Of a stretch of DNA of 64,000 nucleotides, positions 24,878-35,567 are shown piece by piece. Origin of the DNA: Aldrovandia affinis (lineage: Eukaryota; Chordata; Actinopteri; Notacanthiformes; Halosauridae). A program made the translations under genes and the position numbers. The stretch covers positions 1,116,001-1,180,000 of the forward strand of contig JAINUG010000023.1 of the NCBI GenBank assembly GCA_029706075.1, given 5' to 3'. The notes under the pieces are model-generated. The model saw only the letters and a list, made by a program, of their open reading frames with translations. It searched no databases and was not told where the DNA came from. Numbering within the stretch: the stretch's first letter is position 1; each line of letters starts with the position of its first letter.

Positions 24878-24935
24878 GTGGGGGGGATGGGTGTGGGGGG
24901 GATGGGTGTGGGGGGGATGGGCTGAGGGGGGATAC
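24878..24935. repeat. 17-bp G-rich minisatellite, about three copies
   Basis: Unit GGGATGGGTGTGGGGGG is repeated with small changes. It has several G-runs on the plus strand and could form quadruplex structure (inference). Confidence 0.88.
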
Positions 24936-25216
24936 AGCTGAGGCAGATATCCACTGAGACCTGTGCCAACTCTAAGGTGCCGATTGAATCCCAGACAGAG
25001 CAATGGGGAGAGCAGCAGCCTTTCACACAAAATTCAGTCCAAACAAACCCGCCGTAAACAACCAAAGCTCCAGGAATGTCAGCCCCCATTGTTCACTGGC
25101 CGCGGCTGCCTCGTCAGCCACAACTACAAAAGCATTTAATGAAACAAAGGCCTCTCCTTCTTTGATTGCTCCAGTATGAGTTGCCCTGCGCTCATAACTC
25201 GCCCCTGTGTCCCGGC

Positions 25217-25238
25217 CTCTCTCTCTCTCTCTCTCTCC
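25217..25238. repeat. (TC)n microsatellite
   Basis: About eleven CT units. Confidence 0.9.
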
Positions 25239-25589
25239 ACTGCACTGCACTGCATGCTGGGGATTCTGACTGAGGGGAGGGCGTTGCTTGTTTCTCAGGC
25301 CTTGATGCCTCGTCTGTGAGAAGGCTGCGTTTCTCATCTACAGAATGACATCTTCATTTACACACGCCCCCCCACCCCACTTGAAGAGCAACACTCCCCA
25401 CTCTGATACGGATTCATTGCCAAACCCACCCCCCCACTGCAGATATGGCCACACAGGTAGAGGCCACGTGCAGCACAGGTGCACTGGGTGTAGGACTACT
25501 GACCTTCATGTGCAGATTGATCTCCAACAGCAGGGAACTCAAAGTCAAGAGATTATTGAAAAGGGTATGGTAATTAGAATGGGGGTGGT

Positions 25590-25624
25590 CTCTCTCTCTC
25601 TCTCTCACTCACACACACACACAC
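25590..25624. repeat. (TC)n then (AC)n microsatellite
   Basis: A CT run switches directly to an AC run. Confidence 0.9.
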
Positions 25625-26246
25625 CTCTAATATTATGAATTATGCTTTGATTTAACATTTTCTTAAAAACGTACTATATATGGATTCAATAAACAACAAA
25701 AAGAAATGTGCGCGAGGACAAGTGTGATACTGCAACAGCAAAGAATAAGAGAAAAAGAACACCAAGATACAAGGTATTCATTATTTTTTTAATATTTAAA
25801 ATATTTTTTCATGCCTTGACCTTTAAATCTGTTGTTATGAATCTTTTGCCGTGACCATTAAATATGAGATATATGGGGGTAAGAAAAACCCAACTGAATA
25901 TATTACCTGCCCTTTGACTTCTTACGTTTGGAGTCAGTTGAATCATTAATCTTTGCATTTCTCCCACTCAGCTTATCTCAGTGACAGCGTGGAAGTAAGA
26001 GACCATCGGTCTATAAAATAGAGTGAGGCCTTGTGTCACACCAGGCAAGGGCAGGACAGAGGAGGAGAGATAGACAGAGACCACGAAAGCAAACTGAGAA
26101 ACGGGCACCTAGGCAGAGGAGTCACACAACTGAGAAAGCTCAAATGGCACTCTATTCAGATGCAACCCATGACAAAACTTCACAATATTAAGGAATTTTA
26201 CTTTCCAATGGCTTTAATTCATGCCTTTATGATGTGATACAATGTG

Positions 26247-26423
<177 letters not shown>

Positions 26424-28689
26424 ATACCACAGGTTTATCTCCTAGAAAACTTATTATTTTTCGGTTTTTGGCAACCTAAACTTTTTTAACCACAGTTTAC
26501 CGCTTACCTTTGTACCATTTCAGGTTATTCACTGGACTTGAACTGCTTAAATTTCAGTAGAAACTGGAAAATGGGGGTGTTCTAAAACTGGTAGTGTAGT
26601 GTATAAATAAATAAAAATAAAGAATAAATAGTCACAGAAATACAGGGTTTCTGAAGGGTGTAACTGGTTCACAAACAAGTAAATACTCAGAGCACATTGA
26701 GGCTTATTGAAATGGTCTGAGGTGGAGACTTCACCTGTCCAACCACAGTGAAATAAGCACATATCGGTCACACCACTTCATTGAAGTTATTTTTTTAAAT
26801 GTAATTCCATCACCTGAAAGGATGTTCAAGCTTTGAACATGGGTGGAAAAACAGTACAACCATAGGCACACCTGACTTGCTGTCTGAAATGATGATGAGG
26901 AAAATCAAAGAAACGTATGAAGCATTTATACCTTGCACCAGTGAGAAGGAAAGAGAGGGATCTGTTGGATTTTACAGCCCCAGGAAAGGGTGTCTGAGTC
27001 GCCCTCTCCAATACCTTTGGAATGGGAAATGTCTCGACCACAGGCGGCACACAACCTCTGAAGATCCATAATGGAGACGGGATTAGTAACAGGTGGTTAA
27101 CATGATTCCATCTGAAGGTTTACTTTAACTTCTGCAAACTGCAGTGCTGTTTCTGGAAACACCAAACCCAGCTTATTTCAAAGATTATTATTATTTTATT
27201 TTTTTCTTCAGAGGTATTGGTGAAAGAAGAATTATGCTTTTGTGGAAAATATTTTCGTAGTTATATATATGTGCAAAGTTCATAATCAGGCATTACCGAA
27301 TTCTACACGTTTTGTCCATTGTTGCCCTGTGAAATGGAGAATCATGGGCTTTCACTGTACTTGCAGTTTTCACTTGTGCCAAAAAATGGAGGCCTACACA
27401 CACACACACGAAGAAACATTTGCCTTACACTTTTACGTGCACATGCACCCAAGTAAGCCTACCCATCCGTAATCTTGTGTCGCAGTCAAAATTTGCACGC
27501 AGCAACTTTGGTCACTTATCTATCAATATTTACACTTCAACTTCATCTTCATCTGCAACGTTACAATAAGAAAATATTGCAACAGCACTGTGTATTATTA
27601 CCGTCAAAACTGGACGTTCAACTGGACTCCAGCTACACAGTTTAATGTGTTGGCACAGGGGCGGGTTTCCCCCCTCGATGGCATTACTAAGCCACCTCCA
27701 TAATCTTTGATTTGGGGTCCTTTGGAGCAGATTGTAAACCAGGCTTTTGTTTGGATGCACTTGAGTCGGCACTTCAGAGAGAGCCTAAAGGCCAGGCAAG
27801 GTTTGACTAATGAGTCCGGACAGGACATTTACTACAGGTACTGTGCCCACACTGCATTCTCTCTTCCATTCTGCCAGCTTCACTAATGAGACCGGACACG
27901 GCATGGCCACATTACCGCTATGGAGTCTGTATGGCCACTAGATATACTTACTGGCTGGTTCACACAATTCCGCTTTTTGAACGAACATTTATTTAGATAT
28001 ATTTTATTACTTATTTTGTTTGGTGTCTACTGTGTTTATTAGTTTAGTTAAAAATAAAATAAAAAAAATAAAAATGAGATTTTTGTGGACGAGGTCAAGA
28101 AAACGAACCATTAAAATAAGTAAAGCAAGGGATGAAATCGAACGAAAGCCAAATAAACGCGATCGCATAAATACCATGCTGCATTCTTCAAGGAAACAAA
28201 AGCAAATCTCGTCTTGCTAGAATCGCCAAAGAAAGTAAAAATGTAGCAAAAAAATAGTGTATTTTAGGAAACTTGAACTGCACTTTTTATATTAAAAAGC
28301 AGTGCAGAAGGTTAAAAGTGGATTGTGGTCTTGAGAAACTGCCGATCCCCAGTGTAATACAGTGCTGAATGTATATCAGATGAGTCAGATAATCATGTCA
28401 GAGTGGATGTGATTTAACACGCAGAACGATGAAGATCAGCCAGCAGAAATGATCTCACTCACAACAACACACAGAGTTCCCGGTGCCAACGCCACAATCC
28501 CAGCACTGCTGCGCACGGTCAATACCACAGCTTTTCTACACTCCGAAAAGAACAATAAGATATTTACTCTTTTTTTGGGGGGGTTTATTTGTCAGGGACA
28601 TGGCAAAAGCATTGTTACAATTGACCTCTTTCTTTTGCCTCACTTGCTGCTTTTTGGGGGTTCAGGTCTGGTATCTTCTGTTTTCTGTA

Positions 28690-28750
28690 AAGCGTCTTTG
28701 TGACAGTCCTCTATAAAAAAGTGCTACACAAAGAAAATCTAATTGAATGA
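28690..28750 (+). mobile_element. non-LTR retrotransposon 3' tail-like fragment
   Basis: TGTAAAGCGTCTTTGTGACA, then AAAGTGCTACACAAAGAAAA, then AATTGAATGA. This resembles the widespread fish retroelement tail (GTAAAGCGCTTTG ... AAAAGCGCTATACAAATAAA, TTGAA repeats). No coding part is preserved. Confidence 0.55.
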
Positions 28751-29819
28751 TATGTTAAAAAACAAGCATCAGATGCATTGAATTATGTGTTCATAGCCAA
28801 AGGGTCATTTCCAACACCATTATTTCATTATTTTATTCTTTCAAGATAGTCATTCCAGATATTTTTCCTTCTCCACAAATTCCATGGAGTTAAAGAGATT
28901 CATGTTTGAATTTCTTACGCTTGACGTAGTCGTACTCAAATTTAATGAGCTACGAAACGGGCCAGTGCAATTCTCAACAACACATATTGAGAATTACAGC
29001 AGTTATTGAAAAATGTTACACATGTACTGGCCTCTTCTCTTTTTATTATGACATCATATAACTTTATAGCTGCCATCCACTGCTGTTGAAAATTCAGCTC
29101 TGAGACAGAGGATTTTACAGTAGGGTAACTCCGTCATATGGAGCCATTTTTATTATGTTATTTGTGATTCTCTAGACATTTTAAATATCCCAGATGGTCA
29201 AATCAGATCCTTTCATGTGAGGCTTGGGACTGACCTGCCATATTACGTCCAGGACCTGGCTGGAGAAACGAAGAGAGCCAACTCGCTCTCCACGAGTGTA
29301 GCTCCTAACAAACACATTTCTCAGCCAACGATCATAAGGAGCTTCACACTGCACACAGAGAAACGGTGAGGAACTGAGGCTGTTGTTTGACAGCAAAATA
29401 TTTTTTCCAACTGCTTATTGTGGCTGTTATGAAAAATGAAAGCAATGACTTGGGTGCAGGGTGGTTTTTGTTTTTGTAGATAATGTTTCATTTAAAGAAT
29501 GAGCCTACTGCACTCTGCCCTGTGCAGTCTAGACATGCTGGGCAGTATATATATCCTTGCTGAATTTTCCTTGCCAAGTTTCCCCTCTTTGTTTAGTCCA
29601 GTCCGGTCAGCCTGGCTCCCTGACTGCAGCCAAGCACATATATCAAAATACGGTTTTAAAAAGCCGTTTCCAAAACAGCAGCATCCGACATGTCTTTGGC
29701 CAAGGGAAACCACGGGGGTGAGGGGGGGGGGGGGGGCAAAGAGGAGCGGAGGTGTCCTGAGCTCTCCTCTCGGCTCTGTGCAAATCTGCACCCCTCCCAT
29801 TCAGACACTAAGAGGAACC

Positions 29820-29874
29820 ATGAATGAACTGCAGGCCCATGCCAGCTGCTCTACCTCTGAGCTATGCCCACGGG
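29820..29874 (-). pseudogene. tRNA-like fragment (tRNA-Cys-like or SINE head)
   Basis: Minus strand reads GTGGGCATAGCTCAGAGGTA then GAGCAGCTGGCATGGGCCTG. The TAGCTCAGAGGTAGAG portion is a good A box and D arm, similar to eukaryotic tRNA-Cys (TATAGCTCAGTGGTAGAGCA). A convincing anticodon arm and B box do not follow: only GGTTCCTCTTAG lies at the expected place. It is therefore a truncated tRNA pseudogene or an orphan SINE head, not a working tRNA gene. Confidence 0.45.
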
Positions 29875-32156
29875 AGAGTGCAATGTCTCTACGCCTGTGT
29901 AGCTATGGGAAACCAACAGCCTTAACCAACAGCCTCAACTATGTAGAAACAGGCATACGAAGAGCAGCAACAATCAGCAACAACAACTTCAGTAAGAAGT
30001 CTTGCATTAAAAGCTTAGTCTACACTAAGCTTTCATGTGATTGCATGCACCTATTTTTGAAAAGAAATTGTGGCATGGCTTGAAGGTAATCAGTCTAATT
30101 GTCTTCAAGTACTGTGATGGGTGATAGGGAGGAGGGGGGGAAATCAGGCTCTTCCAACATTGTGAGATTCACAGCAAACAACCAGAGGAAACAACCACCG
30201 TAATTAGGCTCATAATAGTGGTAAGGAAGCAGCGTTCTCGGAGTATCCTCATCACGATCCCACTGAGTAAGTAACTGCAGTCTGTAAAGCACATTAATTA
30301 AAGGAGTCTGGTCTCTGCTCTGAGCAGGGGACTTTTCCACACTAAATTGCCTTGTTTTTTAAGTTGTTTTTTTTACAGCTTTTGCTCTGGGGGAGTCTCT
30401 TTGAAAGCCACCCTGTCGGCAATTTGCGCCAGTGGGCAAATGTGAAAACTACAAGTTGCAACACTTAGCCAGAAAAGTCAAGACATTTTGTTGAAGAGTT
30501 CACAGAGTTATGGGCCACGAGCATTTTCATACACTTATTCCCCTCCTCCATCCGCCCTTGATGTTGAGATAATGAGTCCGTTCCTGTCTGATATAGTGTG
30601 CAATGTGGACGTGCCCTACGGTAAACTCGGTCCGGAAGAGACCACAGCAGTGTCTGTTTATGACATCCAAGTAACAACCAAGCACCGGGACATTAGTCTA
30701 AACACAGGCCAGCGGCACCATCAGAGACACTGTTTGGTGATGCAAATCTAAATGGCTTGCAGATGAGTTCCCATAATATAAAGCATGAACTAGCTGCACT
30801 ACCTTCAGTATTTAAAAAGTCAATGACTACGTAATGGTATTCTTAATTTATTTTGACAATACACAACTGTACAGGTCACAAAGCACAACAGCATTCTTGC
30901 TTGTAAGACATCATCTTGTATACTCCACGTACGTCCCACAACACTGCCAGCACAAGTTACATTAAGATACTGTCGCTTTTCTCTGGAGATCCAACAATGT
31001 GACATTATCTTATTAAACATCTTAAGTTATTTTTCATCCTAGTAGCACGAACCTTCCCGACAATTCATTTAAAGCTAACGAATCCCTAACAAAGCCCTTT
31101 GGCCCCCATAACTCAGGCACTCTAGTCTTCTTGCTCGATCATAACTCAAGCACTCAAGTCTTCTCGCTTGACCATAACTCAAGTGGACGGCCCGTTTTAC
31201 GACAGGTCTTCAAGATGACGTATAGACATTTCCTACAAAATAAACAGGCAATATAACTTTGTCCCTCAGCTCAGATCTTTCACTTATTTACAAGCCCTAA
31301 ATAGCGGTTGTTCAGTACTTGAGCAAGTAAGGCTATTATTTTGTAATGTCTGACAGAACAATTTCCTGAGCCATAACCCAACCTCCATATAACTCTGATT
31401 GTACCATTCCACCCAGTCCACCCTTGCCCCCTTTCCAAAAGAAGAAAAGGAAAACGAAGCCAAAATGACGAATGAGTGACCACTGTCTTGAGGCCAGTGA
31501 GTACTGCACCTGCAACAAATGAGCACAAAGTGCTTTAGCTGGAGGCAGACCGAGGGACTGCAGAGAAAACAGAGGAGGATAGGTAGACACATATTTAAAA
31601 CATTAATAGCTCCTCAGTATTCCTCTGCAGGCTCTTTTCAATGACTCCAGACACTTCCCCCGACCCCCCCTCTGGCTGGTTTACCAACTGAGGCAAGTCA
31701 TCAAGTCGTCTGTGAAATTGTCAAAGTCTTAGATCTGCACGCAAAATTGTGCTGTTAGCTTGATGAAAGCCTTGTAATTAATTGCGAGTCAGTACTTATT
31801 CATTACATATCCAGGGTGAATGAAACCCAAATTATGGTGAAAAACCAAAAGACATAAAATACGTATTTTGTCTTTTTATTCTTGAGTGACAGGATGTGAA
31901 ACCACACAGTGAACCCAAACTGTTCCACAAAGCAGTGGCTTCTCTCAGAAAATGTGCTCCTATGCAGACCGTCATGAGAGCTGCAATTCACTTTTTTTAT
32001 GTACACAAGTCATTTCATATGATTTCAAGACTGGTTAAGTGTTATTCAGAAGGCTTACTGAAAATAGTGCCTCTACACAGCATCCTGTTTGATACAATAA
32101 TGCAGGGAATGGATGGGGCGGACCAAAACTACTCCTGGGTATGAAAACGTGGACCA
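29875..32156. other. non-coding stretch
   Basis: No exon was recognised. An imperfect 33-bp tandem duplication (unit starting CATAACTCAAGCACTC) lies at 31107-31186. The rest shows no repeat family I can name. Confidence 0.45.
31107..31186. repeat. 33-bp imperfect tandem repeat, about 2.4 copies
   Basis: Copies at 31107-31139 and 31140-31172 share CATAACTCAAGCACTCAAGT with a few changes. A third partial copy starts at 31173. Confidence 0.9.
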
Positions 32157-32172
32157 TGCACTGCTGTGTTTT

Positions 32173-32542
32173 TTAAAAAAAAAAAAATCCCATTTTTTTT
32201 AATCCCATTTTGGTAGCCAATTAGACACGCTATTTAAGTCAATCCCCCTCGAGTAATGTGAGTTCGCTGCCGTAGTCCTGCAACCGGTAGCGACACGCGA
32301 CCTGATGCCTCCTCCGAGACGGCACTCGCCCAAGTATCAACCGTAACCCGGTATACTGCAGGGCCACTCTTATGCGCAGCGAATCTCATGTCGGCGTCCC
32401 TCCCCCCTCCCTGGGGCGGACAGCCAATCGCCGTCCCCTGGTGGCGTTCCCGGCCAGAGCCGACTCTGGCGAGACGGGGAATTAAACCCCGGTCTCCGTG
32501 GCCAGCGCCGGACGTTGTAACCACTGGGCCACACGGGAGGCC
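32173..32542 (-). mobile_element. tRNA-derived SINE, copy C, with 16-bp perfect target duplication
   Basis: Minus-strand copy of the family seen at 22541. The head contains TGGCCCAGTGGTTACAACG, the B box region GGGGTTTAATTCCCC, and the body GATTGGCTGTCCGCCCCAGG. It ends with GGCTACCAAAATGGGATT and an A/T-rich tail holding a duplicated ATGGGATT. The sequence TGCACTGCTGTGTTTT occurs immediately on both sides (32157-32172 and 32543-32558), a perfect 16-bp target-site duplication. The unbroken duplication and intact head suggest a comparatively recent LINE-mediated insertion. Confidence 0.93.
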
Positions 32543-32558
32543 TGCACTGCTGTGTTTT

Positions 32559-33835
32559 AATTTTCAGAATTACAGAACACACACAAGTGTGTTAAAATCA
32601 TGCATAGTTCATTAGGGGGGGGCAGAGGGTACACGTCTCGCCTCCCAACAACAACAACGCAGACAACAAAGGGAACACCACGCCACCCTCTTTTTCAGTG
32701 ACAAAGCCGCTGAACGCCAGCCCCTCCCCAACGAGATGTGCGTGTGACCACAGATCAAACGTGCTGAGGCTTCATCTCACTGATGGACATAACAAGAGCA
32801 GAGGAAGGAAAACCACTCATTAAGGAAGACCGTGTTTTCCGGAAAGGTCACCGCTGTTGTTGTTGTTAATGTTAGTATTCTTTTTCACACATTTACATTT
32901 TTCACTGTAGAAAAATCCATTCAAACAGATATACACATATGCTGAGGAGTAATGACTGGATCCAAATTATTTTAACTCCTTACACACACACACTAGCTTC
33001 GCAAACTGTATGTACGCGTCTCACACGGGGAAGATCTGTTCATTTGCCAGTCAGCAGAAGGCTGCTCCTCTGTTTTACAGTTACTGTGTGCTCGTGGATG
33101 TAGCCCGTTTTATATGGGCTTATGTTACCAATCAAGAGATTGCGATCACAGCAAGCACACTAAATGGGCCATAAACCAAACTCTGAAGGCATTTGATATC
33201 GTCCTCTAAACCCCAGTGCGCCATTATGGTCAGGGATCATTTAATTTCTTGCAGAGTTCATGTGCATGCATTTCCTGGTGTCATGGCCTTCAACACACTG
33301 CTTATGCTAATGATCATTTTAAGACGCAGCACTGAAGTCCGACTGATATATTATTCAGCAAACGGACACGGGAAATCCTCCATGACAGTGCAGGAGTCAC
33401 GGAGAACTACAGTATAAAAGGTATACTGCACGCCAATGAAGAGGAGGCACGAATAAGTCCTGAGCTTTTAATGACAATATGCCACTGGCAGCCTACCATT
33501 GTAACTCAATGTAAGTCATTCGCCTGTGTGTTATGCATCACGTGTTTAATATGTGATAAGATACATCCCAGGTTTGAATTATAGGAGGACAGGATTTATT
33601 AATCCATTCGACAGAGCATTCAGCCAAAATGTTTTTGGAATGGAAAGAACTTTTGAACTTTTTATAAACTATTTTTTTTCAATAATTATATATGGTTGCT
33701 CTCATTATGTAATTTACGTCGGCTTGTGCATTTTGTTTTATTATTTGCTGTTTTGCTGTATAAAGTGGGTGTACTTCTAATGTGTTTGCATGCATTTTGT
33801 TTTGTTTGTTTTTATTTTTGTATCCTTTTTTTCTG
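32559..33835. other. non-coding stretch
   Basis: No exon or repeat family was recognised. The T-rich 33660-33835 part leads into the LINE tail that follows and may be its upstream 3' untranslated region. Confidence 0.4.
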
Positions 33836-33980
33836 TAGTTTATTGGGGACAGGTGTTGTAAATTAGCCTTTGTCTATAAACACTTAATGCGATCCATCTG
33901 ATGCTTGTTTTGTTTTTTAACACTGAATGTGTTTGCTACGTCCCTGACAAATAAACAAACAAATAAAGAAATAAAGAAAA
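33836..33980 (+). mobile_element. non-LTR retrotransposon 3' end, copy 1
   Basis: Contains TTTATTGGGGACAGGTGTTG, ATTAGCCTTTGTCTATAAAC and CATCTGATGCTTGTTTTG, ending with CCTGACAAATAAACAAACAA and more AAATAAA-type repeats. Nearly the same sequence recurs at 39195-39320. The A-rich simple-repeat end and T-rich lead suggest the 3' untranslated region and tail of a LINE. No coding part is present, and the clade is not assigned. Confidence 0.7.
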
Positions 33981-35505
33981 TAAATGGGCCACAATTGTGA
34001 CCCATCATTATGGCCTTCTGTAAAAGCCTGCCAGGATGAAGGAATGATCAACAAGGATAATTAGCAAAACAGGAGCTATGCTGCATTTTTCATTGTGTTC
34101 CAGCTGAACTGTGATATAATTATATATATATATATATATATGTATATATACTGTATATGGTTTACAAAAAACATGTGTCACCCTGCAACATTCTGTCAGA
34201 ACACAAAGGTAAGGATAAGCAACAAGCTGGGTTTGAGCCCTGCTACAAGCCCAAGACAGGTCACCTCTCAGAGGCCATGCAACGGCTGAAGGGGGTGGAG
34301 CACGTTAGGGCACACTATAGGCTTTTATGCGAGCGCATAATAAAATGATGTTTTCAAAAAATGGGGCCCTTTGTGTTCAGCCCACATCGCGCACGTTAAT
34401 TTCCTGACGTGCGTGCCAATTTGTGGCCTTTTCCAATTCATCCGCGGGTGCGCGAGCCGCAGCTGCGGGGGAAAGGTGAATGAGCCTCTCCTCCTCCACT
34501 CGCGGCTAATTGGTCTGCCGCCGCTGTGCCCTCCGCCGAGGCCCGTTCGGCGCTGTCACGGAGCCAGCTTCCTGTGCGCGACAGCGAGGGCACAGTAATT
34601 ACCCCTGTGCGTGTCCGCTTGTCCCTCCTGTGAGAGTTCCCCTCGGTGGGAAGTTTTTGGAAAAAGGACGAGCCAAACGCTGGCAGGCAGAGGTGCACAA
34701 ACGGCGCTGTGCCCCGCTGCCCGGAGGCCAGCAGGAGCCCTGGCACGGCAGAACACACCACCCATGACTGGGTGTCAGCTGGCCCGAGCGGGGCGCCAAC
34801 TGCTTCCCTAATGCGAAACATGGCAATCTGCGGGACACACCTAGCAACTCCACATTTCTCCCACACAACACAGCTGGTCTTCATAGAGCCGTTTTAGTGC
34901 AAGCCTGCTCTGCGCTCTTCTTTTTTTTGGGGGCCTTACAATTCTCTCTGGGACACAAATGCGTAAACATTTTTTACACTTTAATCCACCTTGCCTCTAT
35001 AAAGCACGCCCTCTCCCTTGTTTTGGGAGCCACTATGGGACCTTTAGTTGCCGAAGAGACCAAAATTGTTTTTGGCCTTTGATCAGGCACTTGTTTTGAG
35101 TATCCCTATACAATTGTCCACACACTCAAGCAGGCAGTGAGCAAAATAGCTAGTGGTTCTAAGGCTTGGACGGAATGTAAAATATGATATATATATATAT
35201 TTTTGTTTTGTATGTTTTAACTATGAAAAATCTCTATTCATAAAGTATGTTTTGACTTCCAAAGAAGCCCAGACCTGGCCCATCCGGAGAAAACAGCAAC
35301 CCAACAACCAACCAAAATGAGAAGATCTAGATTCCTTACTCAAAGATTATCTTATCTTAGTGCAAAACAGGAATTTGCTTGACTGGTCTGCAATTTGGTT
35401 GTACTTAACCGTAACACATACTGTACACCAGATAGTATCACACTGCCACCGTATCTGCAGCGGGCCCCGACCAAACAAAAAGGCAGGAAAGCACACTCTG
35501 CCTAC
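33981..35505. other. downstream intron of kcnq1, with GC-rich patch
   Basis: A (TA)n run occurs at 34119-34141. The stretch 34430-34830 is GC- and CpG-rich with overlapping open frames on both strands (minus strand 34438-34884 is the longest) but no family motif. No kcnq1 final exon was recognised here. Confidence 0.45.
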
Positions 35506-35567
35506 CTTATCCTCCAGTCGGATCAGTCTGGCTCCTACGGTGTAGTACTCTTTGTCCACACCTTTTT
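35506..35567 (-). CDS. kcnq1: kcnq1 exon matching human exon 15 (helix D start)
   Basis: Kv7.1 is the pore subunit of a slow voltage-gated potassium channel of the plasma membrane. It works in heart repolarisation with KCNE1 and in potassium transport in epithelia. This 62-bp exon has acceptor CCTCTAG and donor GTAGGC. Its first two bases complete a Glu codon from the previous exon, then it reads KGVDKEYYTVGARLIRLEDK. In human the matching segment is about residues 578-598, ending TIGARLNRVEDK. It leads into helix D, the C-terminal coiled coil needed for tetramer assembly and, in mammals, binding of the anchoring protein AKAP9. The glycine equivalent to human G589 and the arginine equivalent to R591 are kept. 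The front part (KGVDKEYY) diverges from human KSKDRGSN. The frame is open, and the exon ends in the same phase as in human. The next exon, carrying the rest of helix D, was not found in the window. Confidence 0.95.

Noticed and set aside
29820-29874. Functional tRNA gene
   Set aside because: Only the 5' half is tRNA-like; no proper T arm or acceptor pairing.
29499-30083. 194-aa plus-strand open frame
   Set aside because: No motif. It crosses a poly-G run and a tRNA-like fragment on the other strand.
34438-34884. 148-aa minus-strand open frame downstream of the kcnq1 exons
   Set aside because: Considered as the final kcnq1 exon, but it has no VTQLDQRL-like start, no coiled coil and no typical C-terminus. 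The frames overlap on all strands in a GC-rich patch.
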